Part shown: in pieces, positions 1 through 8,025 of the stretch
How positions within the stretch are numbered: position 1 is the first letter of the stretch
How the letters are laid out: the number at the start of each line of letters is the position of its first letter
Assembly: GCF_000377405.1 (NCBI RefSeq)
Contig: NZ_KB905020.1
Coordinates: forward strand, 62,001-126,000
Direction of reading: 5' to 3'
DNA: 64,000 bases
Origin: Thioalkalivibrio sp. ALE31
GTDB taxonomy: Bacteria > Pseudomonadota > Gammaproteobacteria > Ectothiorhodospirales > Ectothiorhodospiraceae
The notes under the pieces: model-generated
What the model saw: only the letters and a program-made list of their open reading frames with translations
What the model was told of the DNA's origin: nothing
Databases searched by the model: none
Position numbers and translations under genes: made by a program

Positions 1-397
1 CCAGGTGGCCGCGATCGCGGCGCTGGAAGGTCCGCAGGACTGTGTCGAGGAGATCCGCGAGTTGTACCGCGTGCGCCGGGATGTACTCTGCGACGGCCTC
101 AACAAGCTCGGCTGGCAGGTGGAAAAGCCGAAGGCGACCATGTTCGTCTGGGCCCCGATCCCGGAACCGTACCGCGAGATGGGATCGCTGGAGTTCGCGA
201 AGAAGATGCTGCGTGACGCCAAGGTGGCCGTCTCGCCGGGCATCGGGTTCGGCAACTATGGCGATGACCACGTGCGCTTCAGCCTGATCGAGAACGAACA
301 GCGCACCCGCCAGGCGCTGCGCGGGATCAAGGCGATGTTCCGGGCCGACTCGATCCTCGCCGACGCGGCCGAGGAAAGCTCGGGTTCGAACGCCTGA
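1..397 (+). CDS. alaC: Glutamate-pyruvate (alanine) aminotransferase, C-terminal part
   Basis: The last 131 codons of a class I/II PLP-dependent aminotransferase; the start lies left of the window. The tail ([16 protein letters not shown], then [14 protein letters not shown], and a final [19 protein letters not shown] stretch) follows the AlaC/YfdZ family closely. AlaC transfers the amino group of glutamate to pyruvate to make alanine in the cytoplasm. The catalytic lysine would be in the missing part, so activity cannot be judged. It sits 73 bases before hom, an order seen in many gammaproteobacteria, and may be co-transcribed with hom and thrC. Confidence 0.85.
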   Translation, partial: QVAAIAALEGPQDCVEEIRELYRVRRDVLCDGLNKLGWQVEKPKATMFVWAPIPEPYREMGSLEFAKKMLRDAKVAVSPGIGFGNYGDDHVRFSLIENEQRTRQALRGIKAMFRADSILADAAEESSGSNA

Positions 398-470
398 GGC
401 GCGCGGGCCGCGTTCGAATGCAATCAACACCGGGCGCCGGACGGCGCCTGACGTCAAGGACAGCAAGGCT

Positions 471-1784
471 ATGACGCCGGTAAAGATCGGAATTCTTGGA
501 CTGGGTACGGTGGGCTGCGGCACGGTGAACGTGCTCGCGCGCAACGGCACCGAGATCGCCCGCCGCGCGGGTCGCGATATCCAGGTCGTGGCGGCCGCCG
601 CGCGCGATGTCAACCGCGAGCGGGAATGTGACTGTTCGCAGATTCGGCTGACCACCGATCCGGCGGCGGTCGTGAATGACCCCGAGGTCGAGGTCGTCGT
701 CGAACTGATGGGCGGGACCGACCCGGCCCTGAACCTGGTGCTGGCCGCGATCGACGCCGGCAAGCACGTGGTCACCGCGAACAAGGCCCTGATCGCTTTG
801 CACGGCAACACGATCTTCGAGCGCGCCCAGCAAAAGGGCGTGATGGTCGCCTTCGAGGCCGCGGTGGCCGGTGGCATCCCGATTATCAAGGCGATTCGCG
901 AGGGCCTGGCCGGCAACCAGATCGAATGGCTGGCCGGCATCATCAACGGCACCGGCAACTTCATCCTGACCGAGATGCGCGACAAGGGTCGCGATTTCGA
1001 GGACGTGCTGGCCGAGGCCCAGGCACTGGGCTATGCCGAGGCCGACCCGACCTTTGACGTGGAAGGCATCGACGCGGCCCACAAGCTCGCGATCCTGGCC
1101 TCCATTGCCTTTGGCATTCCGCTGCAGTTCGACCGGGTCGCGGTGGAAGGCATCAGCAACATCACCCGCGAGGATGTCGGTTTCGCCGCCGAGCTGGGCT
1201 ACCGCATCAAGCACCTGGGTATCGCCCGGCGCACGCCCAAGGGCTACGAGCTGCGGGTACACCCCACGCTGATCCCGGAACGCCGGTTGATCGCCAACGT
1301 GGACGGCGTGATGAACGCGGTGCTGGTCAACGCCGACGCCGTGGGCCCGACGCTGTACTACGGTGCGGGTGCGGGCGCGGAGGCCACCGCCTCGGCCGTG
1401 GTGGCCGATCTGGTCGACGTGGTGCGTGCCCTGACCACCGATCCCGAGAATCGCGTGCCGCATCTGGCCTTCCAGCCGGATGCCTTGTCGGACAAGCCGG
1501 TGCTGGATCTCGCGGACGTCGAGACGTCTTTCTACCTGCGTCTGCGCACGCAGGACCGTCCGGGCGTGCTGGCCGACATCACCCGCATCCTCGGCGAGCA
1601 TGGCATCAGCATCGAGGCGATCCTGCAGCGTGAACCGGATCCGGAGCGCGGCGAGGCGACGATCATCATGCTGACGCACAAGGTCCGCGAGGGTGCGATG
1701 AACGAGGCGATCGCGGCGCTGGAAGCGCTGGATCACCTGCTGACCCCGATTACCCGTATCCGCATGGAAGGGCTGGCGCGCTGA
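471..1784 (+). CDS. hom: Homoserine dehydrogenase
   Basis: 437 residues, normal length for the monofunctional enzyme with a regulatory tail. It reduces aspartate-4-semialdehyde to homoserine with NAD(P)H on the path to threonine and methionine. The N-terminus carries the dinucleotide-binding GLGTVG loop at residues 10-15, followed by the catalytic domain with the family-typical [16 protein letters not shown] and [14 protein letters not shown] segments. Residues about 353-425 form an ACT domain ([17 protein letters not shown]), which in this family binds threonine for feedback inhibition. An AAGGACAGCAAGG purine-rich stretch precedes the ATG. thrC begins 40 bases downstream, so the two probably form one unit. 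Confidence 0.95.
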   Translation: MTPVKIGILGLGTVGCGTVNVLARNGTEIARRAGRDIQVVAAAARDVNRERECDCSQIRLTTDPAAVVNDPEVEVVVELMGGTDPALNLVLAAIDAGKHVVTANKALIALHGNTIFERAQQKGVMVAFEAAVAGGIPIIKAIREGLAGNQIEWLAGIINGTGNFILTEMRDKGRDFEDVLAEAQALGYAEADPTFDVEGIDAAHKLAILASIAFGIPLQFDRVAVEGISNITREDVGFAAELGYRIKHLGIARRTPKGYELRVHPTLIPERRLIANVDGVMNAVLVNADAVGPTLYYGAGAGAEATASAVVADLVDVVRALTTDPENRVPHLAFQPDALSDKPVLDLADVETSFYLRLRTQDRPGVLADITRILGEHGISIEAILQREPDPERGEATIIMLTHKVREGAMNEAIAALEALDHLLTPITRIRMEGLAR

Positions 1785-1824
1785 TCCCGGCGCCCGGACT
1801 GCAACCGCAACGACAGAGAACATC

Positions 1825-2967
1825 ATGGCCTTTGGACACCGCTATACCGGACTGATCGAACGCTACCGCGACCGCCTGCCGGTGCATGACGACACCCGCA
1901 TCATCTCGCTGGGCGAGGGCAACACGCCGCTGATCCGGCTGAACAACATCCCGCGTGATCTGGCGCGGGAGGTCGAGATCTACGTGAAGTTCGAGGGGCT
2001 CAACCCCACCGGTTCGTTCAAGGACCGCGGCATGACCATGGCCGTGACCAAGGCGGTGGAAGAGGGCTCGCGGGCGATCGTCTGCGCCTCCACCGGCAAC
2101 ACCTCCGCGGCGGCGGCTGCCTATGCCGCCCGCGCCGGGATCACCGCGTTCGTGGTGATCCCGGATGGCAAGATCGCGATGGGCAAGCTGGCGCAGGCGA
2201 TGATGCATGGCGCGACGGTGATTCAGATCGAGGGCAACTTCGACGACGGCATGCGCCTGGTCAAGGAAGTGGCCTCCAACACCCCGGTGACCCTGGTGAA
2301 CTCGGTCAATCCGTATCGCCTGCAGGGCCAGAAGACTGCCGCTTTCGAAATCGTCGAGGAGCTGGGTCGGGCCCCGGACTATCACTGCCTGCCGGTGGGC
2401 AACGCGGGTAACATCACCGCGCACTGGATCGGCTACAGCGAGATGGCGGCCAAGAGCAGCGACGACGTGACCGATGCCTGCGCCTATTGCAAGGGCCACT
2501 GCAAGTATGCCGGAGGCGGCATGGTGGGTAACCGCCCGCATATGGTGGGCTACCAGGCCTCGGGCTCCGCGCCGTTCATGCGCGGCGCGATGGTCGACAA
2601 CCCGGATACCGTGGCCACCGCCATCCGCATTGGCCATCCGCAGTCCTGGGACATGGCGTGGAAGGTGCGCGAAGAGTCGGGTGGCTGGTTCGACGAATGC
2701 CAGGACGACGAGATCCTGGCCGCGCAGAAGCTGCTGGCCGAGAAGGAAGGCGTGTTCTGCGAGCCGGCCTCCGCCGCATCTCTGGCCGGGGCGCTGCGCG
2801 ACATCCGCGAAGGCAAGATCCCGGAAGGCTCGACGGTCGTGTGCACGCTCACGGGCAACGGACTGAAGGACCCGGACACCGCGATCGCGCAGAGCGTGGT
2901 GCAGCCGACCAAGGTGCCGGCCGAGCTGGACGCGGTCTCCCGCGCCATTCGCGACAACCTGAGCTGA
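1825..2967 (+). CDS. thrC: Threonine synthase with a cysteine-rich insertion
   Basis: 380 residues; makes threonine from O-phosphohomoserine with PLP. The PLP lysine is K66 in TGSFKDRG, and the phosphate-binding loop GNAGN is at 192-196, so this belongs to the short, single-domain ThrC class. Unusual is the stretch at residues 213-232, where the related enzymes I know have a short loop: it contains C219, C222 and C226 spaced C-x2-C-x3-C, followed by a glycine-rich run, and then the sequence rejoins the family at [16 protein letters not shown]. The cysteines could bind a metal or form a redox switch; this is inference. Follows hom directly. Confidence 0.93.
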   Translation: MAFGHRYTGLIERYRDRLPVHDDTRIISLGEGNTPLIRLNNIPRDLAREVEIYVKFEGLNPTGSFKDRGMTMAVTKAVEEGSRAIVCASTGNTSAAAAAYAARAGITAFVVIPDGKIAMGKLAQAMMHGATVIQIEGNFDDGMRLVKEVASNTPVTLVNSVNPYRLQGQKTAAFEIVEELGRAPDYHCLPVGNAGNITAHWIGYSEMAAKSSDDVTDACAYCKGHCKYAGGGMVGNRPHMVGYQASGSAPFMRGAMVDNPDTVATAIRIGHPQSWDMAWKVREESGGWFDECQDDEILAAQKLLAEKEGVFCEPASAASLAGALRDIREGKIPEGSTVVCTLTGNGLKDPDTAIAQSVVQPTKVPAELDAVSRAIRDNLS

Positions 2968-2993
2968 GGCCACGCCGTGCCGGCCGGCCTCAG
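2964..2993. terminator. Convergent hairpin between thrC and the RibD-like gene
   Basis: CTGAGGCC (2964-2971) pairs perfectly with GGCCTCAG (2986-2993), covering both stop codons. There is no clear T-run on either side, so it may only protect 3' ends or act as a weak bidirectional terminator. Confidence 0.35.
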
Positions 2994-3775
2994 GGCTTGC
3001 TGCGCAGGTCCAGGTCGAACAGGGTGTCACCCCCCAGTCGGAAGATCCGGCAGGGCGGGCGCAGGGCCTGATCCAGCGAGTCGATCTCCGGCAGCGTGAC
3101 GCCGGGGCGCCCGGACCCGATCAGCATCGGTGCGATGGTGAGGTGCAGACGGTCCAGGGTGTCGGCCTGCAGGAAGCGCGAAACCGTTTGCCCGCCACCC
3201 TCGACCAGCAGGCGGTGCAGGCCCATCTCCGCCAGCCGCCCGCGGATCTGTGCCGGGTCGAAGCGCCCGTCGTCCCCGGTGGGCATCTCCAGGCATTCCA
3301 CGTGTTCGGGAAGCCCGCAGGGGCCGTAGCCGGCCGCGTGGAGGACGAGCGTGCGGACCTCGGCATGGCGGAAGACATGGGCATCGGCGGGGATGCGGCC
3401 GTCGGGGTCCAGGATCACGCGCACCGGATTCGGGCCCTCGGTCTTGCGCACGGTCAGACGGGGGTCGTCCGCGACCACGGTTCCGGCGCCGACGATGACG
3501 GCATCCACCAGGGCCCGCAGGCGGTGCAGGCGCTCGATATCCTCGGGGCCGGTGACGTAGTGCGAATGGCCGCTGGCAGTGGCGATGCGTCCGTCCAGGC
3601 TTTGCCCGAGCTGGGCCACGGTGATGCTGGGCGCCTCGACGATCGGGCCGTAGAGATCCAGCAATTCGTGGGCGCCCGGCGCCAGGGGCCCGGGCAGGGG
3701 GCAGCAGCCGGGCTCGGCCCGCTGGGCCAGCAGCCAGCGCCAGGCTTGCTCCTCGGTGACCGGATATGCCGTCAT
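2990..3775 (-). CDS. RibD C-terminal-type pyrimidine reductase, stand-alone
   Basis: 261 residues matching the RibD_C/dihydrofolate-reductase-like fold that reduces 5-amino-6-(5-phosphoribosylamino)uracil in riboflavin synthesis. Visible family segments are SLDGRIATASG.SHYVTGPEDIERLHRLRALVDAVIVGAGTVVADDPRLTVR, and the later LLVEGGGQTVSRFLQ loop that binds the nucleotide. The zinc deaminase domain that precedes it in RibD is absent; about 45 unrelated N-terminal residues replace it. It is divergent from a RibA paralogue 194 bases away, which supports a flavin or flavin-like pteridine/purine pathway role. Whether it serves the housekeeping riboflavin route or a side pathway cannot be told here. 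Confidence 0.8.
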   Translation of the reverse strand: MTAYPVTEEQAWRWLLAQRAEPGCCPLPGPLAPGAHELLDLYGPIVEAPSITVAQLGQSLDGRIATASGHSHYVTGPEDIERLHRLRALVDAVIVGAGTVVADDPRLTVRKTEGPNPVRVILDPDGRIPADAHVFRHAEVRTLVLHAAGYGPCGLPEHVECLEMPTGDDGRFDPAQIRGRLAEMGLHRLLVEGGGQTVSRFLQADTLDRLHLTIAPMLIGSGRPGVTLPEIDSLDQALRPPCRIFRLGGDTLFDLDLRSKP

Positions 3776-3969
3776 GCCGCAAATTCCGGGGTTACGGGAC
3801 CGCGACCGGCCAGTTGGGGTAGGCTAGGGGCCGATCTCCCGCACGCGTATCCGATCAGTCCCGAATCCGGCAGGTTCCTGATGACACGTCTGGAGTATCC
3901 GGGGCTCGCCTTCGGGGAATTCGCGGGTTGCGGGCGGGTCATAAACAAAACTCCCTATGGACGTACCCG

Positions 3970-5115
3970 ATGCACAACGCCGATCGCGGGATCTTTGATC
4001 TGCGCCGGGGCCATCCGGTCCTGGTAAGTGGTTCGCAGTCGAGTGTACTCGTTGCGGCCGTCGAGGGTCTGACCCCCGTTCTGCTGGATCGTTTGACCCA
4101 CATGACCGGGGCGTCGCCTCGACTGATTCTAACTGCGCACCGGGCCTCTGCAATGGGCTGGGCCCAGCCGCTGCAGGAAGGCTGGGAGGGCGTGGCCCTC
4201 GAGTTCGCCCCGGACACCGATCCCGAGGCGCTGTTTACCCTGGCCAGTGCCCCCGAGGCCTCGAACGAGGCCGGACACCCCGATGCCGCCCTCGGCCAGC
4301 CGACGGTGACGCGGGCATTGCCGGCGGAAGTCGCCGCCCTGGAACTGGTGCGGGCGGGTCGCCTGCTGCCGGCGGTGGTGGCCGCCCCGGTGCCCGAACC
4401 GGTGCCCGAGGCGATTCAGTCGGCGCTTGCCGATGGCATGTTCCTGGATGTAGACGAGCAGGAGGCCCGGGCCGTGGCCCAGCATCCGCGGCTGGAACTG
4501 GCCTACGTCAGCGAGGCCCCCGTGCCGCTCGCGGATGCTCCGGTCACGCGCTTCATGCTGTTCCGGGAGGGGAACGGGATTCTGGAGCATGTCGCCGTTT
4601 TGATCGGCGAGCCCCGGGACTGGCCCGAGGCGGTCCCGGTGCGACTGCATTCGGCCTGCCTGACCGGCGATCTGTTCGGCAGCCTGCGCTGCGACTGCGG
4701 CGACCAGTTGCGGCTGGGCGTGAAGACCATCAACGAGTCGGGTGGGGGCGTACTGCTGTACCTGGCGCAGGAAGGCCGCGGCATCGGGCTGGCCAACAAG
4801 CTGCGCGCCTACACCATGCAGACGGCCGGTCTGGACACCATCGACTCCGACTGCCAGCTGGGCTTCGAGGCGGACGGGCGGCGCTACGATGCGGCCGTGG
4901 AGATGCTGGAATTCCTGGGTATCGATACCGTCCGTCTGTTGACCAACAACCCCGGCAAGATCGAGGCGCTGCGGGCCGGCGGCATCGACGTGGTGGCGCG
5001 CGAGCCGGTGCACGGCAAGCTGAATCCGCACAACCTGCGCTACCTCAGCACCAAGGCCGACCGCGGCGGTCACTGGCTGCAGGAGCTGTTGGCCTCGGAG
5101 GCCGAGCGCGGCTGA
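3970..5115 (+). CDS. ribA: GTP cyclohydrolase II with a degenerate N-terminal RibB-like domain
   Basis: 381 residues from the chosen ATG. The C-terminal half (about 190-381) is a complete GTP cyclohydrolase II: zinc cysteines C230, C241 and C243 in CLTGDLFGSLRCDC, the LYLAQEGRGIGLANKLRAY helix, LGFEADGRRYD, and RLLTNNPGKIEAL. It opens GTP to a diaminopyrimidine, the first step to riboflavin. The N-terminal half starts RRGHPVLVSGSQSSVLVAA where bifunctional RibBA has an acidic DDEDRE-type active site, so it looks like a DHBP-synthase domain that lost its catalytic residues, as in RibX-A-type proteins of some proteobacteria (inference). No good ribosome site precedes this ATG; a TTG at 3928 is possible. 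No FMN riboswitch is visible upstream. Confidence 0.88.
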   Translation: MHNADRGIFDLRRGHPVLVSGSQSSVLVAAVEGLTPVLLDRLTHMTGASPRLILTAHRASAMGWAQPLQEGWEGVALEFAPDTDPEALFTLASAPEASNEAGHPDAALGQPTVTRALPAEVAALELVRAGRLLPAVVAAPVPEPVPEAIQSALADGMFLDVDEQEARAVAQHPRLELAYVSEAPVPLADAPVTRFMLFREGNGILEHVAVLIGEPRDWPEAVPVRLHSACLTGDLFGSLRCDCGDQLRLGVKTINESGGGVLLYLAQEGRGIGLANKLRAYTMQTAGLDTIDSDCQLGFEADGRRYDAAVEMLEFLGIDTVRLLTNNPGKIEALRAGGIDVVAREPVHGKLNPHNLRYLSTKADRGGHWLQELLASEAERG

Positions 5116-5123
5116 GGGACCGG

Positions 5124-5927
5124 TCAGGCGCGCAGTTGCGCCAGATCGAAGCGGGCCGTGTCGCGGATGGCGGCGGCCAGGATTCCGGCATAGTGCGCCA
5201 CCAGGCGTTCGCCGAGGTCCTCGGTCGCCGCGCGGGCATCGCCCACCACCCCCGAAGGGTTGAGGTCCTGCGCCATCCAGGCGAAGGACGCGCGGCCCTC
5301 GGGTTCCAGCACCTCCATTGTCTCGGCCAGCGTGGCCCCCAGCGACGGCGCGTCCGCGGCCGCGTCCATGTGGACGGTCTCCGGCGCGAGGAAGCGCATC
5401 ATCGCAGTCTCGATCAGCCCTCCGTGCAGGCCGTGGCGGAGTTCCTCGGCCGGGATGCCGAATTCGGACGGCGGGGGCTGGGTGAAGTAGTGATGCTTGA
5501 CCACCAGCATACTGTGGTCCCGGCGCAGCTCCAGCGCGGCCAGGTCGCAGATCGCGGTGTTGCCGCCGTGGCTGTTCACGATCAGCAGTCGGCGAAGACC
5601 GCTGCGTGCCACGCTCTCGCCAAGATCACGCAGCAGGGCCAGCGCGGTCTCGGGGCGCAGGGTCAGCGTGCCAGAGAAGTCAGTGTGTTCATGACTGGTA
5701 GCGACGGCCACGGGCGGAAGGACGACCCGCGGCAGATCTGCCGGAAGGGTCTTGCAGGCCGCCTGCAGGAGACCGAGGCCGATGCGGTAGTCGGTGTCCA
5801 GCGGGAGGTGCGGGCCGTGTTGCTCGATCGCCGACAGGGGCAGGAGCGCAACGGCGTCGCGCGCGGCGAGTTCGGCGATCCCGGCGCTTGTACGGTCCTG
5901 CCACCAGGGGAGGTCTCGGGCACTCAT
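5124..5927 (-). CDS. Creatininase-family amidohydrolase
   Basis: 267 residues from the ATG giving MSARDLPWW; nine further in-frame codons upstream are less likely. Creatininase-fold motifs are clear: SAIEQHGPHLPLDTDYRIG with metal-binding Glu/His/Asp, EHTDFSGTLTL, and VNSHGGNTAICDLAA. Members hydrolyse cyclic amides such as creatinine, or act in cofactor maturation (MftE) or as formamide hydrolases; the substrate here is unknown. It ends 9 bases from the convergent ribA stop, and riboflavin/F420-type formamide hydrolases of this fold exist, so a link to the neighbouring RibA product is possible but unproven. The FkbM gene lies just upstream on the same strand. Confidence 0.8.
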   Translation of the reverse strand: MSARDLPWWQDRTSAGIAELAARDAVALLPLSAIEQHGPHLPLDTDYRIGLGLLQAACKTLPADLPRVVLPPVAVATSHEHTDFSGTLTLRPETALALLRDLGESVARSGLRRLLIVNSHGGNTAICDLAALELRRDHSMLVVKHHYFTQPPPSEFGIPAEELRHGLHGGLIETAMMRFLAPETVHMDAAADAPSLGATLAETMEVLEPEGRASFAWMAQDLNPSGVVGDARAATEDLGERLVAHYAGILAAAIRDTARFDLAQLRA

Positions 5928-5958
5928 GCGTCCAGCCTTGCCCCCTGGGGGCATGGCG

Positions 5959-6738
5959 TCAAGCGACAGGGCGGCGGGCGTAGAGATCGCCCGAACCCAG
6001 GCGGTCGCCGTGTGCCTCCAGCCAGTTCAGGATTTCGGCCCCGGACTGCCATTGGGCAAAGCGGTACCGGCGTTGTTCGCCGGGGATCAGGTTGTACTCG
6101 TAGGTATCGAGCGCGTCCAGTTGCTGGAGGCAGTCGCGGGTGACGTCCAGCGCACCGGCGACGAATTCGAACGAGAGGGCCGGGACCGCGTGGGTGAGCC
6201 CGCGCAGGACCTCGGCCTCCAGGCCTTCGACATCGATCTTGCAGAAGGCGGGGGTGCCGTATTCCTCGATCAACTGGTCGAGGGTGACCATGGGGACCGT
6301 GATCTCGTCGTCCCAGTGCACGTGCTGGAAGCTCCGGTTGTGGTTGCGCAGCGATCGGACCCAGGGGCGCGAAGCCGAGGAGACCGTGGGGTGGCGCCGG
6401 CTGATCTGCAACTGCGCGGAGCCGGGGCGCGGCCCGGCGACCTCGCGGCGGATCGCGATACCCGGCCGGCCGCGCACGGCGCGCCGCAACCAGGGCAGGA
6501 GCTGGGGCTGGGGTTCCAGTGCCACGACCCGGGCGCCCAGGGCGGCAAAGGCCAGGGTGCGGTCGCCGACGTGGGCCCCGATGTCGAACACCAGGTCGCC
6601 GGGCTGGACGAACGAGGCATACATGCGCTGCAGGCCTCGCTGCCGGCCGGGACGGCGGTAGATGATCAGCGAGCGCAGGACACCTATCGCCTGGTCCAGC
6701 CAGGCCATGCGGGAAGGGCTTTGCGGGGATGCATTCAT
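5959..6738 (-). CDS. FkbM-family SAM-dependent methyltransferase
   Basis: 259 residues. Motif I (VFDIGAHVGDRTLAFAALGARVVALEPQ), the acidic end of beta 2 and the FCKIDVEGLEAEVLRGL segment are hallmarks of the FkbM family, which O-methylates sugars or polyketides. No signal peptide, so cytoplasmic. It precedes the creatininase-family gene with a 31-base gap and could share a transcript. The substrate is not evident; the fucose operon in the same window might supply a sugar acceptor, but it is 10 kb away. Confidence 0.82.
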   Translation of the reverse strand: MNASPQSPSRMAWLDQAIGVLRSLIIYRRPGRQRGLQRMYASFVQPGDLVFDIGAHVGDRTLAFAALGARVVALEPQPQLLPWLRRAVRGRPGIAIRREVAGPRPGSAQLQISRRHPTVSSASRPWVRSLRNHNRSFQHVHWDDEITVPMVTLDQLIEEYGTPAFCKIDVEGLEAEVLRGLTHAVPALSFEFVAGALDVTRDCLQQLDALDTYEYNLIPGEQRRYRFAQWQSGAEILNWLEAHGDRLGSGDLYARRPVA

Positions 6739-6864
6739 CCCGGCAGGCTAACCGAGCCGGGGCCACGGGGGAACGCCGGCGGTCTAGCAGAGTCTTCAGA
6801 AGGGTTGGCAGGTACGTGCCTGGCACGAGCGGCCGGGTAGAACGGGCGGGACGAGGAGCGATGC

Positions 6865-8022
6865 ATGAATGCAGGTTTTCGGATGCTGAAACGGCTGGTT
6901 TCTTCGGGTCTGCTGGCCGTTTCGCTGGTGAGCGTTGCCCAGGCCGGTGATGACTGTGCCGCCGCTGGCGTCTGGTCGGCGCCGGGCGGCGAGCGGCTGG
7001 ATACGGCCGAGTTGTATGCCGACCTGGCAAGGCGTGATGCGGTCTTGCTGGGCGAGCGCCATGACCGAATGGATCATCATCGCTGGCAATTGGCGACCCT
7101 GGCGGCACTGCATGGGTATCGCCCGGACCTGGTGATCGGCCTCGAGATGCTTCCGCGTTCCAAACAGCCGGTCCTGGATGCCTGGGTCGCGGGCGAACTG
7201 GACCCGGAGGCCTTCCTGGAAGCGAGTGGCTGGTATACCCACTGGGGCTTCGATCCCGACCTGTACTGGCCCATCCTGCACTTCGCCCGTTTGCATGACG
7301 TGCCCCTGCTGGCGCTGAACCTGGAGCGGGAGTCGATCCGGCGGCTGGGCCATGAAGGCTGGGACGCGTTGGACGAGGAGGCACGCGACGGCGTGTCCGC
7401 CCCGGCCGCGCCCAGCGACGGGTACCGCGCGTATCTGGAATCCGTATTGGAACGCCACCCGGCCGGGATGGGGCCGGATGCGGAGCGCTTTGTCGCGACC
7501 CAGGTGGCCTGGGACCGCATGATGGCGGGCGCCATCTCCGCGCATCTCGAGGCGGGCGGCGAGCGTCCTCCGCTGGTGGCGGCGATCATCGGCTCGGGGC
7601 ATCTGGAATACGGCTACGGGGTACCCCACCAGCTCGCCGATCTGGGCGTGACCGACACGGCGGTGCTTTTGCCGCGCGAGCCCGGGGAATGCGCGGAAAC
7701 CGACCCGGACCTGGCGGATGCCGTATTCGGGGTCCCGCGCGACGATCGATTCGAACTTTCGGGGGCCCTGCTTGGGGTACACCTGGAGGCCGATGACCAG
7801 CCGGGTATTCGCATCCTGCGGGTCCAGCCGGACTCGGTGGGCGAGGCCGCCGGCTTGCAAGCGGGGGACCGCGTCCTGCGGGCCGGGGACCGATCCATCC
7901 GCGCGGCGAGCGACCTGCAGCGCGTGGTGCGGGCCGTCGCGCCCGGTACCTGGCTGCCCCTGGAGATCGAGCGCGAGGGCGAGCAGCTCGAGCGGGTAGC
8001 GCGTTTCCCGCGCGGGGACTGA
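6865..8022 (+). CDS. ChaN-family exported protein with C-terminal PDZ domain
   Basis: 385 residues with a Sec signal peptide ending AQA/GDD near residue 28. Residues about 50-270 match the ChaN/DUF399 haem-binding family: VLLGERHDRMDHHRWQL, VIGLEMLPRSKQPVLD, SGWYTHWGFDPDLYWPILHFAR, and a late GSGHLEYGYGVP. Residues about 290-385 form a PDZ domain (GALLGVHLE, QPDSVGEAAGLQAGDRVL). ChaN proteins are linked to iron/haem handling at the outer membrane; the added PDZ suggests it docks to a partner in the periplasm. A GAGGAG ribosome site stands 8-10 bases before the ATG. The next gene starts 3 bases downstream, so they are co-translated. Confidence 0.82.
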   Translation: MNAGFRMLKRLVSSGLLAVSLVSVAQAGDDCAAAGVWSAPGGERLDTAELYADLARRDAVLLGERHDRMDHHRWQLATLAALHGYRPDLVIGLEMLPRSKQPVLDAWVAGELDPEAFLEASGWYTHWGFDPDLYWPILHFARLHDVPLLALNLERESIRRLGHEGWDALDEEARDGVSAPAAPSDGYRAYLESVLERHPAGMGPDAERFVATQVAWDRMMAGAISAHLEAGGERPPLVAAIIGSGHLEYGYGVPHQLADLGVTDTAVLLPREPGECAETDPDLADAVFGVPRDDRFELSGALLGVHLEADDQPGIRILRVQPDSVGEAAGLQAGDRVLRAGDRSIRAASDLQRVVRAVAPGTWLPLEIEREGEQLERVARFPRGD

Positions 8023-8025
8023 ACC

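Noticed and set aside
3776-3969. FMN riboswitch before the ribA-like gene
   Set aside because: None of the conserved FMN-element segments can be found on either strand of the gap.
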